From Candidatus Puniceispirillum sp. (GTDB lineage Bacteria > Pseudomonadota > Alphaproteobacteria > Puniceispirillales > Puniceispirillaceae): a stretch of 64,000 nucleotides of DNA. Under the pieces are notes generated by a model. It did not search any database and was not told the origin of the DNA. It saw only the letters and a program-made list of their open reading frames with translations. The stretch covers positions 1 through 64,000 of the forward strand of contig JAOEVD010000008.1 of the NCBI GenBank assembly GCA_028383305.1. The letters run 5' to 3'. Made by a program: the position numbers and the translations under genes. Below, piece by piece: positions 1 to 7,239 of the stretch; the first letter of the stretch is position 1; every line of letters begins with the position of its first letter.

Positions 1-455
1 CCAATCTTTTCAGCCATAGATAAAGACTTCCAGCGCTTTGGTAAAGGTTCCCTAACGCAACCCAGCACATCACCAGTCCCGTTGACTACATGCATTGGTA
101 TTTTTTGAAAATCCAACCCCACGTCGTCATCTGAGTTACGGTAATGTAGTTTGCCGATTGACCCCACTGTGATACCGGTTTTTTGTAGCTCGTTGCCCCA
201 AGAGTTTGGTGAGCCAAAATAGGGCGTGGCGTTATCCCAATGACGCGAACGGTGCGCATAATCTCCTGTTGCAAAGGAGGCTCTGGCTGGCACGCAAATA
301 GGCACATTGGTGTATGCGTTTTCAAATAATGTCCCCTTAGCCGCAAATTGGTCGATATGGGGAGTTTTAACCATTTTATTGCCATAACAACCAAGAACCT
401 TCCGCGTATGCTCGTCAGTCATTAATATGAGCTGGTTAAGGGGTCTGTCTTGCAT
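1..455 (-). CDS. Sulfatase family protein, N-terminal part (runs off left edge)
   Basis: Not in the ORF track because it has no stop inside the window. Reading the minus strand from the ATG at 455 gives 151 codons beginning MQDRPLNQLILMTDEHTRKV. This matches the N-terminus of type I sulfatases (alkaline-phosphatase fold), which hydrolyse sulfate esters. Seen: the metal-binding Asp-Glu near residue 14, the conserved GCYGN and TPHIDQFAAKG blocks, and the signature ICVPARASFATG. In that C-x-P-x-R motif the Cys is converted to formylglycine in this family. An AGAGGA ribosome site lies about 10 bases before the ATG. No signal peptide is visible, so the enzyme is probably cytoplasmic, as in choline-sulfatase-like members. 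The substrate cannot be told from this fragment, and no maturase is visible nearby. Confidence 0.85.
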   Translation of the reverse strand, partial: MQDRPLNQLILMTDEHTRKVLGCYGNKMVKTPHIDQFAAKGTLFENAYTNVPICVPARASFATGDYAHRSRHWDNATPYFGSPNSWGNELQKTGITVGSIGKLHYRNSDDDVGLDFQKIPMHVVNGTGDVLGCVREPLPKRWKSLSMAEKI

Positions 456-713
456 TAGTGAGCGTCCTCTTGGGCAGTGAACTTTAGAAAGGGCAAGCAA
501 AGCTTATCTGTATGGAAATAAAATTAAAACCTCCTAAATGAGGGCACCTATGCATTTTAGGAAATGTCACAGTTGCGCATTGCTTGGCGTACATTATTCA
601 AAAGCCTTCCAGAGTTGTTGCTGAAACTCGATACAGATCCTCGCAGAGCTCATGCTTTTACTATTTGGGCATTACAAACTCCATCAATAAAAAAACTCCA
701 AAGGAGCTGGCCC

Positions 714-1937
714 TTACCTTTTGAACGTACCGTCCAGCGCTGCGATCAACTTGGTTATATCCGCGGTAGATGTATAATGGACAAATGATAGCCTCACTGC
801 GCCTGCGTCTGGGTCAAGACCCATCTGATTAAACAATCTGGCGGCATAATAATGACCTGCACCAGCCATGATGCCCTTGGTTGCCAATTTTTTGCCAATG
901 TCAGCGGCTTTCATATGCGGAACCACGAAGCTTATTGTGGCCGCGCGCGCCTTGGGGTCAGAAGGCCCAATCAAGTGCACATCATTTCGCGATTCAATAT
1001 ATTCAAGCAACGTCCTGATATGAGGGGTTTCAGCACTTTTGAAAAGGTCGGTTATTCGGCGCGGGCGCTCACTATCGTCTTGACCGCCATGATGCGCGTC
1101 TAGGGCATCAAAATAATCGATGACACCATTCGCAGCAGCCACCTGTGCATGGTCCGGCCCAGCCGGTACCATCCATTTCATTGGATTATCATGATTGAAA
1201 AAATGAGATTGCGGCGCAAACAATGGTCGTGCAGCATTTCGAATAACCATAACCCCTTGGTGAGGACCATAGGTTTTATAAGTCGAAAACAGGTAAACAT
1301 CTGCACCCAGCGCATCCACATCAGGAAAGCCGTGCGGGCAATAGGATACCCCATCAACCAGTAAGAGCCCTCCTGCTTCATGTGTCGCGTCGGCAATTTG
1401 GCGCACTGGATTAATTTCACCAACAAGGTTGGAACAATGAGTGACGGCGACTAAGCGAACTTTATTGTCGAGCAAGGAAAGCAAGTCAGAAAGCCGCAGC
1501 CGCCCATCTGCAGGATCGACAGGCCATATACGAACATCAATGCCATATGCAGCAAGTTTGCGCCAAACTCCACTGTTAGCTTCATGCTCCTGCGCTGAAA
1601 CAATGATAGCCTCACCCTCAGCAAGTCTTTCAAGGCATGCCCGCGCCAGCACATATGTGTTTTGTGAAGTTGAAGGACCAAAAAGGACCTCGTCGGCATC
1701 AACATTCAGATAACGAGCAAAACGTATCGGTGCCAGATCCATCTCTTCGCCAGCAATTTTTGAAGCGGCAAAAGCATAATAGGGCTGCACCTTGCGCTGC
1801 TCAAAATAGCGATTGAAACGATCGATCACTTGTTGACACATATAGGATCCACCAGCGTTCTCAAAGAACGATTGTCCGTTTAGCGACGGTGTTGCTAATG
1901 CGGGAAATTGGCGTCGAACAAAGTCAAGATCTATCAT
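714..1937 (-). CDS. Class V aminotransferase, cysteine desulfurase-like
   Basis: This 407-residue, fold-type I PLP enzyme resembles the cysteine desulfurase-like proteins related to SufS/CsdA. Seen: an N-terminal FFENAGGSYM block, the PLP-phosphate region GPSTSQNTY, THCSNLVGEINP, the Asp that contacts the PLP ring in LLLVDGVSYCPHG, and the Schiff-base lysine in LFSTYKTYGPHQ. The ATG follows a GAGGA ribosome site. Family members use PLP to remove sulfur from cysteine or to act on other amino acids. No suf or isc genes are nearby, so a role in Fe-S assembly is not supported. It lies on the same strand as the sulfatase, about 260 bases upstream of it, and may be part of the same accessory locus. 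The substrate is unknown. Confidence 0.75.
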   Translation of the reverse strand: MIDLDFVRRQFPALATPSLNGQSFFENAGGSYMCQQVIDRFNRYFEQRKVQPYYAFAASKIAGEEMDLAPIRFARYLNVDADEVLFGPSTSQNTYVLARACLERLAEGEAIIVSAQEHEANSGVWRKLAAYGIDVRIWPVDPADGRLRLSDLLSLLDNKVRLVAVTHCSNLVGEINPVRQIADATHEAGGLLLVDGVSYCPHGFPDVDALGADVYLFSTYKTYGPHQGVMVIRNAARPLFAPQSHFFNHDNPMKWMVPAGPDHAQVAAANGVIDYFDALDAHHGGQDDSERPRRITDLFKSAETPHIRTLLEYIESRNDVHLIGPSDPKARAATISFVVPHMKAADIGKKLATKGIMAGAGHYYAARLFNQMGLDPDAGAVRLSFVHYTSTADITKLIAALDGTFKR

Positions 1938-2243
1938 GTGAAATCCTCAGGAGTTTAGTTCGTTGGTTTGTAGCAGAAACCCTCGATACCAATAATTTGG
2001 CAGGATTAGCCCCAACAACAAGTGTAAACTGATAGGCTCGGCGGATGAAATTTTAAACATAAATTCTTTTCCGCAGTGAAAATGAATGTCTGTCACCTAA
2101 TAATAAAAACGCAAGTTCTAGCCAAAATATAGTCCTGTATAGCAATCACTCATCATTCAGCCCCCGGACACTAGGACACTCCGTAGGAGTGTGTCCTGTC
2201 CGTCCGGTAGTTCGGCCCGGACATAATATCAATTGTCCGGGTC
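1938..2243. other. Intergenic region with a dense cluster of GTCC/GGAC inverted repeats
   Basis: No gene is seen here. The left part is AT-rich and could hold the promoter of the minus-strand aminotransferase. From 2165 to 2260 the sequence is packed with GTCC/GGAC words that fold into hairpins. One is AGGACACTCC (from 2173) against GGAGTGTGTCCT (to 2196), with a GT bulge. Another is a perfect 8-bp stem, CCCGGACA (2216-2223) with TGTCCGGG (2234-2241). No T-run follows either, so intrinsic termination is not supported. The patch directly abuts the kinase-domain remnant that follows. Confidence 0.5.
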
Positions 2244-2471
2244 GTGTCCGGTCTGCCCGGCATCATGGAAGCTGAGGATGTAGAAATCATCCTTGGCCTT
2301 GAGAAAAACCTTTTCAACAGGATTTTTTCGCGCGCGTTCAAAAGCTTTGAAGGCAAACGCGAAGGTGGGTTTGGCATCAATAACATGATGATGCGCGCCA
2401 GAAAAATAAACGCCAAAATTGACCTCGTACCGATTGCTGGCGGGGCAATTCTGACCATCTATTTGCCGTAA
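2244..2471 (+). pseudogene. Remnant of a histidine-kinase HATPase domain
   Basis: The ORF reads 74 residues from a GTG (ATG also possible at 2265). Its end, GGFGINNMMMRARKINAKI followed by a short turn and a terminal LTIYLP, resembles the G2 box and C-terminus of HATPase domains in NarL-type sensor kinases. In those the pattern is G-x-G-L-x-N-M-x-x-R-A, then a glycine-rich strand ending in LP. There is no sensor part, H-box or N-box upstream in frame, so this is best read as the 3' scrap of a lost sensor kinase gene. The region just upstream is the hairpin-rich patch, perhaps the breakpoint. It could be a short expressed peptide, but nothing supports that. Confidence 0.5.
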
Positions 2472-2596
2472 TCACTTGTCACTTGCCGGCGAATAATAAT
2501 TCGAAAAGGGAAAAAGACGTCGGTTATTACAGTTTGGGGGCAGATCTTTCAATTAAAAGGTTGCGGCTATCATTGGGCAAATCTGTGCCGTTAAAT

Positions 2597-3091
2597 ATGG
2601 TTATGAAAGCTCATTTCTCTATTACTATATGCCTATTTATGGCAGGTGCAATGGCGCCAATCCAGACGCATGCTGCGGTCGCCAAAAAAGGGCTTGTCTG
2701 CGCTGATCAAGGCAGCCTTTTATCGCGCTGGGCCGCTACGGATGACCCCCTATCATCGGTGGTTGCGCATTGGTTTGACGATAAACGGGTTTCAACGGTT
2801 ATTTGGCAACGGGCAAATGATAATATTGAAATGCAGGCAACCCGCCGCGGCATTCCATATGAGACTGACATGTTGTCGATTAGCTGGAAATTAAAAACCG
2901 AAGATGGCGAACGCAATATTTCAATTGACCGCAAGACCGGCCAAAGATCAGTCATAGAAGATGGAACCGCCCTGATCACCGTTGATTGCGAAATATTTGA
3001 CACAGAAAAGGCATTTCAGGAAAAATTGGAAAACATCACGGAAAACCTTCAATCAAATTATGATTTGGCAATCGCAAATCACAAATTGTAA
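2597..3091 (+). CDS. Small exported protein of unknown function
   Basis: The ORF track starts this at a TTG (2483), but ATG at 2597 or 2603 gives a normal signal peptide: MKAHFSITICLFMAGAM, with a likely cleavage after THA. The mature part is about 140 residues and mixed in charge. It has two cysteines far apart (LVCADQ near the start and VDCEIFD near the end) that could form a disulfide, and a charged helical C-terminus (KAFQEKLENITENLQ). No family is recognised. It is probably periplasmic. It stands alone and is followed by a terminator-like hairpin with a T-run. Confidence 0.6.
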   Translation: MVMKAHFSITICLFMAGAMAPIQTHAAVAKKGLVCADQGSLLSRWAATDDPLSSVVAHWFDDKRVSTVIWQRANDNIEMQATRRGIPYETDMLSISWKLKTEDGERNISIDRKTGQRSVIEDGTALITVDCEIFDTEKAFQEKLENITENLQSNYDLAIANHKL

Positions 3092-3153
3092 TACCTTTAG
3101 AATTGGTGGAATCGTTGTAATAAAAGAAATCACTGACATTAATACAACAAATA

Positions 3154-3187
3154 GCCGGTCAACCAGTCAAGTAAACCGGCCCTTTTA
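3154..3187 (+). terminator. Intrinsic terminator after the small exported protein
   Basis: The arms GCCGGT (3154-3159) and ACCGGC (3175-3180) are followed at once by CCTTTT. The position, about 60 bases after the stop of the exported-protein gene, fits a rho-independent terminator for it. Confidence 0.6.
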
Positions 3188-3411
3188 GACGCAAGCCCAC
3201 CCAATCTAGGCCGTACCGCCTTCAATCAAGTCCAAATCTGACAGAGAAACAATCACAGTAACCCCGGTCCGCGGTCCCCGGTCAACGGAGCCTGGTTCAG
3301 GCAAGGTTGCAGGTAAGGTTTTGATAGTTGACCATATGTGATGACTTTCTAAGTTATTGTAATATATAGATTAATTCACGGATTGGCGCTTCAGGTAGGC
3401 TTCGAACTACA
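3188..3411. other. Gene-poor junction left of the tRNA-Gly element, possible gene 3' remnant
   Basis: No complete gene is seen. On the minus strand a frame open for about 55 codons ends at a TAG at 3206-3208. Its last residues (GVTVIVSLSDLDLIEGGTA) look protein-like. It has no start, since a TAA lies just upstream near 3373, and it stops short of the repeat copy at 3412. It may be the 3' end of a gene lost when the neighbouring element inserted or rearranged. This is weak. Confidence 0.25.
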
Positions 3412-3471
3412 CGCACGCCGCTCCAACTACACTCATAAAAGGTCGGAGGACCGAGATAAAAGTGACTGTTT
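3412..3471 (+). repeat. Partial copy of the tRNA-Gly 3' end (att-like scar)
   Basis: It begins CGCACGCCGCTCCAACTA and is identical for 33 bases to the minus strand at 5327-5359. It continues with scattered mismatches through GAGGA, CGAGATA, AAGTGA and TGTTT. Upstream, a degraded T-arm-like GGCTTCGA is still recognisable. The copy lacks the rest of the tRNA, so it is not a tRNA gene. Its orientation is opposite to that of the real tRNA copy. Confidence 0.75.
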
Positions 3472-3489
3472 ACTCGGATCTCAGTTCTT

Positions 3490-4032
3490 CTACTGGTTGT
3501 TCTGTGAGTTTTTACCCAATAGCGCTAATCTTAGCTTTGGGTAAGACGTTTTTGGTCCAAGCCATATTGCTGCAAAACTCTTGGCAAATTTTAGGTCTTG
3601 GAATGAGATGGGTTCACGATTTTCTGACCAAAATTCGACATTCCCAGACTTTGAAAAGACCACGGAGGCTTTTTCTCCGGCTTGCATATCACTGATGCTT
3701 TTTTCTAAGATTTGTCTCCAAGCCTCTGTTTCAAGTGAATTAACACTTGGTGCTTTGGAAAGCTCATCTATTGATGCGTCGACAATTGTCTCCTTTGATA
3801 CCGATTTTTTGTAGTTAAATTCGAGCGCAAAATGGTCACTAACTTTATAATTACGCTCTCTAGAGTGCAGGGTTAGGCTGTAGATATCCATAAAGAAAAT
3901 TTTTAAGATACCAGTCCCAACTTCCTGAAGATCAGGGTAGTGTGTTTTCCAGTCAGCCTGAGCGCCCACTGGCATTACAAATAACAAACATGCGATAAGG
4001 AATACGACTTTTTGAATAATTTTCCTGATCAT
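3490..4032 (-). CDS. Chalcone isomerase-like exported protein
   Basis: This 180-residue protein starts with a signal peptide (MIRKIIQKVVFLIACLLFV, cleavage probably after AQA). The rest follows the bacterial chalcone-isomerase-like pattern: VGTGILKIFFMDIYSLTL near the start, then FALEFNYKK, and a C-terminal block FAAIWLGPKTSYPKLRLALLG, close to the family's F-x-x-I-W-L-x-P-x-T-x-x-P-x-L-R. Bacterial members are mostly of unknown function, and flavonoid isomerase activity should not be assumed. It is probably periplasmic. It is the only apparent cargo of the tRNA-Gly element and lies on the same strand as the integrase remnant. The reading frame is intact, so it may still be expressed. Confidence 0.7.
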   Translation of the reverse strand: MIRKIIQKVVFLIACLLFVMPVGAQADWKTHYPDLQEVGTGILKIFFMDIYSLTLHSRERNYKVSDHFALEFNYKKSVSKETIVDASIDELSKAPSVNSLETEAWRQILEKSISDMQAGEKASVVFSKSGNVEFWSENREPISFQDLKFAKSFAAIWLGPKTSYPKLRLALLGKNSQNNQ

Positions 4033-4106
4033 ATTTCACGAAAACCGATCAATTCGAGGTGTGTTGCAAAGCGTAGGGGTCTTCCTAATACCCATTTGAG
4101 GATTAT

Positions 4107-5260
4107 TCAATCGTATTTTTTGCATATGCGACCCATCCAGCGGTGTTTTACCCTTAAATCATAACCCGCTCCATACTTGTGCCCAATGCCTTCAGTCGTC
4201 CATTCGCCAATCGCGTCAATGATGTCTGCTGGACACTCAACTTCACGTAACCGGTCTCTCAGGCTGTGTCGGAAAGAGTGAATAGCACAGCCGTTAGGAA
4301 CACGTGGCTTCAACCACTTGTTTAACGCTGCACTTGCTGTGTTTGAATTACACTTCTGGTCATTGCAGTATCTTGAAAACGCAAATCCTGATGGTGATGA
4401 AGCGATTCTCTTGGCGGCCCATAGTGAGAAGCCAATCAAAGGGATTTGCCGTTGGCTCGACGCCGTTTTAAGCTTGCGCCAAGGATGCTCCTTTAAATCA
4501 ACAAACGGTGTTGCCGTATCAAAGTGAATGTTAGACGTTAGAAGTCCACAAGCCTCTGAAAGGCGCATTCCAGTATCACTGATTAAGCTTATTAACCAAC
4601 GGGCCTCGTCATCAAGATTTTGTTAATCTAGCTGCACACGCTGAATTGCCTCCGTTGGAATAGGATTTCTCTGCTGTTTTGCGCCATCATCTGGTATGAA
4701 TGTGCCACTAAAAACATTGGTGACGGTTAGTCCTTGTTCTCTAATTGCTAAATTGACAATTGATTTGACTGAAGAGAACACCCGTTTGACCGATGAGGAT
4801 GACATGCCGCGTGCAAACAAATATTCTCTGAACCGTCCTGCATCAGAAATTTCTAAGTCTGATAGATTTTCATGCCCTAGGCATTCCGTAAGATAACGTA
4901 CACTTCTGCTTGATACGTCATAGAAAAGTTGGTTTTGCCTGTACCTTTGATGCGATGATAGAGTGCCAGCGCGTCTGGCAAACTGCAATGATTACCGTTA
5001 CGTCCTTTTGAGTCTTGCAGGGCTTTTAGGCCAAGCTCTCTCGAGTAGATCATTTCCATCCGTAAACTGTCCCAATAGCGTTAGAGCCTATCAGATAATG
5101 CCGCAGCAGATTTGGCTGCTTTTGATTCTGATTTTGTTCGGAGTGATACTTCAATTTTACGCTTTTTAAAGCGATGCTGAAGGTCAGATGGAATTGACAG
5201 AGAGAAGTAAAAAGTTTCGTTCCTTTTGTAAAAGTTTACCGGCAACCTTACCCACACCAT
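4107..5260 (-). pseudogene. Tyrosine recombinase/integrase, broken by two stops and a frameshift
   Basis: The ORF track splits this gene. Reading from the ATG at 5260 (AGGAG before it) gives MVWVRLPVNFYKRNETFYF, then a SAM-like core-binding region, then a catalytic domain with TGMRLSEACGLL (first Arg), HSFRHSLRDRL (H-x-x-R) and GHKYGAGY (likely nucleophile Tyr). Three lesions are visible: TAA at 5081-5083, a frame change near 4925-4930 explained by loss of one T in a T-run, and TAA at 4623-4625. Both stops are in the expected frame, and the repaired length would be about 384 residues, normal for this family. It would have integrated the element at the adjacent tRNA-Gly. It is presumably inactive now. 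Confidence 0.8.
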
Positions 5261-5300
5261 AGGACAAAAAACTCCTGTTCTAGAGCGCTAATCGTTTAGA

Positions 5301-5359
5301 AACATTCACTTGTATCTCGATCCTCAGACCTTTTATGAGTGTAGTTGGAGCGGCGTGCG
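5301..5359 (-). repeat. tRNA-Gly 3' end and flank, partner of the copy at 3412
   Basis: On the minus strand this reads CGCACGCCGCTCCAACTA and onwards. The first 33 bases (5359 down to 5327) are identical to 3412-3444 on the plus strand, and the following bases are similar to about 5301. The first part is the acceptor arm of the functional tRNA-Gly, so this is the attB-like side. The integrase start codon lies about 40 bases further on. Confidence 0.75.
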
Positions 5360-5419
5360 GGAATCGAACCCGCGTCTTTAGCTTGGAAGGCTAAGGTCTT
5401 ACCACTACACAAACGCCGC
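5346..5419 (-). tRNA. tRNA-Gly (anticodon UCC)
   Basis: The minus strand folds as a cloverleaf. The acceptor is GCGGCGT with ACGCCGC, the D-arm region is TGTAGTGGTAAGAC, the anticodon loop is CTTCCAA giving UCC, and the T-arm is GCGGGTTCGATTCCCGC. The discriminator U and the CCA are encoded. Its 3' end serves as the attachment site of the adjoining element and is kept intact. Confidence 0.93.
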
Positions 5420-5940
5420 ATACGAGCATTTTTAACTATCTGGATCGTCACAGAATATTTCTCAAATAAAACATCATTTGGCAGTAATTCGGATGCTTGT
5501 TCCAACTATTTTACCACCAGATGACCGCCAGTTTGAGGATCTCAAATATGCCTGTTACATCCGATATATGGCGCCGTGTGGTAACGGCACCCGCTCAACG
5601 ATGATGGTATAACATCCTTGATTCCGAATGAAAAGACTTTGCTGTGCTGCTTTGCAATTACTTGCATTAAAAGACACAATGAACAGGATTTTGTTTTTGA
5701 AAGACATGACAAATTCGCGGGTGCCGCAAGGCGGTAATGGCGATCACATGAAAATTTACATCTGGAAGGGGCCAGTGGTTAGTGATGACTATCGATAAAG
5801 GACCACTTTTGCGTTGGCAATAAGCCGAAATTCCCATCAGATTAAATCTTGCCATAGCCGCCCGATTAAGCACAGCTCTTAGCCCAATCTAAAAAGCAAA
5901 ATCTAGCCAGCGACATATTCAAGCCTTACTAAATTTTGGT
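5420..5940. other. Gene-poor region between tRNA-Gly and hemH
   Basis: No convincing gene is seen in about 520 bases. A 30-codon plus-strand frame (5706-5798) contains a protein-like stretch, MKIYIWKGPVVSDDY, and could be the truncated start of a small mobile-element protein, but it has no good ribosome site. The ORF at 5667-5873 on the minus strand has no recognisable features. The region probably contains the tRNA-Gly promoter and further debris of past insertions. Confidence 0.4.
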
Positions 5941-7020
5941 TTAGCGGCGCTGTTTCGCAGCCGATTTTTTCACCGTGCCTTTTTTCGGTGTGTTCACCCA
6001 ACCGGCCAGATTTTCAGTAGCAATTTGCTCAATCACCTTCATGCCAGCCGGACTGTCATTCAAACAGGGAATATAGCTAAATATTTTGCCGCCATGTTCC
6101 AAAAATTCTTCATGCAGTTCAATATCCAACTCGTCCAATGTTTCCAGACAATCAGCAACAAAACCGGGTGCCATGATGGCAACATTTTTTGATCCATTTT
6201 CGGCAAGTGCCACAACGCTTTTGTCGGTATAGGGCTGAAGCCAAGGTTCCGACCCAAACCGCGATTGGAAGGTTGCGTGAAAATGATCTTTATCCCAATC
6301 AAGCTCTTCACGAAGAAGGCGCGCTGTTTTCATACATTGGCAATGATAGGGATCACCCGCCACAAAATAGCTTTTGGGAATGCCGTGAAATGAAATCACC
6401 AGATCATCAGGCATGCCGTTTTTCTGGACCGATTGCCGAACAGAATCCGCCAACGCCTTGATATAAACAGGGTGATCATGCCATGGCGGTGCGGTACGAA
6501 TGGCCGGTTGCCAACGCAGATCAAGCGCCCATTTAAACACTTCGTCATTAACCGTCGCGGTTGTTGACGCGGCATATTGCGGATAAAGCGGCATGACCAA
6601 AATCTGGGTGCATCCGGCATTTTGAAGCTTTTGCATTTGCGATTGGATTGACGGCTTGCCATAGCGCATGGCGTAGTCAGTGATCAGTTCATCACTTTGA
6701 AAGCTGTTGGCGACATGTTCGGCCTGAAGGCGGGTGATGCGGCGAAGCGGTGATCCATCTGGATCATCTTTCAGCCAAATCCGTGCATAAGCATCACCTG
6801 ATTTGCGGGGGCGGATATTTAAAATAATGCCATTCAGAATCAGCCACCACAACAGGCGCGGCACCTCGATCACACGGCGATCGGATAAAAACTGTTTTAG
6901 ATAGCGCCGCATTGATGGTGTGTCGGTGCCATCGGGCGTGCCAAGATTGACCAAAAGCAGGCCGGTTTTGCCGCGGCCGGGGAAATGAGGGTGATCGGAA
7001 GGGGTGGGGGTAATTGGCAT
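5941..7020 (-). CDS. hemH: Ferrochelatase
   Basis: Ferrochelatase inserts ferrous iron into protoporphyrin IX, the last step of heme synthesis, at the inner membrane face. The 359-residue product shows GLLLVNLGTPDG at the start, PLYPQYAASTTATV, the catalytic histidine in LVISFHGIPKSYF, the GDPYHCQC block, and the conserved Glu in PGFVADCLETLDELDIE. The length fits the family. A GTG six bases upstream (7026) is possible, but ATG at 7020 sits better behind a GGA. The C-terminal 15 residues are Lys-rich (KKGTVKKSAAKQRR) and not a conserved part. It lies downstream of hemA on the same strand, so first and last heme steps are neighbours. A hairpin between them may separate their transcripts. Confidence 0.95.
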   Translation of the reverse strand: MPITPTPSDHPHFPGRGKTGLLLVNLGTPDGTDTPSMRRYLKQFLSDRRVIEVPRLLWWLILNGIILNIRPRKSGDAYARIWLKDDPDGSPLRRITRLQAEHVANSFQSDELITDYAMRYGKPSIQSQMQKLQNAGCTQILVMPLYPQYAASTTATVNDEVFKWALDLRWQPAIRTAPPWHDHPVYIKALADSVRQSVQKNGMPDDLVISFHGIPKSYFVAGDPYHCQCMKTARLLREELDWDKDHFHATFQSRFGSEPWLQPYTDKSVVALAENGSKNVAIMAPGFVADCLETLDELDIELHEEFLEHGGKIFSYIPCLNDSPAGMKVIEQIATENLAGWVNTPKKGTVKKSAAKQRR

Positions 7021-7054
7021 AATCACGTTCCATCAACAGCCACAAAGGTATTTA

Positions 7055-7084
7055 AAAAGGCGGAGCGCTGTTCACCGAACAGCG
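7055..7084 (-). terminator. Possible terminator between hemA and hemH
   Basis: The arms CGCTGTT (7066-7072) and AACAGCG (7078-7084) form a perfect 7-bp stem with a 5-base loop. On the minus strand a T-run (CCTTTTT) follows after about seven bases. The gap between stem and T-run makes termination uncertain. It could also weaken rather than stop read-through into hemH. Confidence 0.4.
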
Positions 7085-7239
7085 ATCATGACATCAAAAC
7101 TAGGCAAAAACGCCCGGCCATCTGTAATGTAGGGGCTATGGGTGGCAAAATCCAGCCTTGCCAAAAATACACCTCAGTTTTTTCGCAAAAACCTCTGGCG
7201 ACAATGGGTGGTCTAGCCAATTTGCTTGAGCCAGTTTGT

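Larger units (their letters stand above)
3412..5359. mobile_element. Small decayed integrative element at tRNA-Gly with inverted end repeats
   Basis: The segment carries a broken tyrosine integrase starting just outside the 3' end of tRNA-Gly(UCC), plus one cargo gene. The tRNA 3' end and its downstream flank recur at the far end: 33 bases are identical (3412-3444 and 5327-5359) and similarity continues for about 25 more. In a fresh tRNA integration the two copies would be direct repeats. Here they are inverted, so the element has probably been inverted or otherwise rearranged after integration. By eye the segment is more AT-rich than the flanking housekeeping genes. The size, about 1.95 kb, and the dead integrase suggest an old, immobile remnant. 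Confidence 0.6.

Noticed and set aside
86-394. 102-codon minus-strand ORF in the track
   Set aside because: It is a shifted frame of the sulfatase, whose true frame is open from 455 to the window edge.
564-788. 74-codon plus-strand ORF overlapping the aminotransferase 3' end
   Set aside because: No ribosome site, no family resemblance, and it overlaps a well-supported gene.
2171-2458. 95-codon minus-strand ORF opposite the kinase remnant
   Set aside because: Shadow of the plus-strand frame, which has the recognisable HATPase ending.
3412-3471. Second tRNA-Gly gene
   Set aside because: Only the 3' acceptor arm and flank are present; D and anticodon arms are missing.
5296-5505. 69-codon ORF across the tRNA-Gly gene
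   Set aside because: It reads through the tRNA; the cloverleaf is unambiguous.
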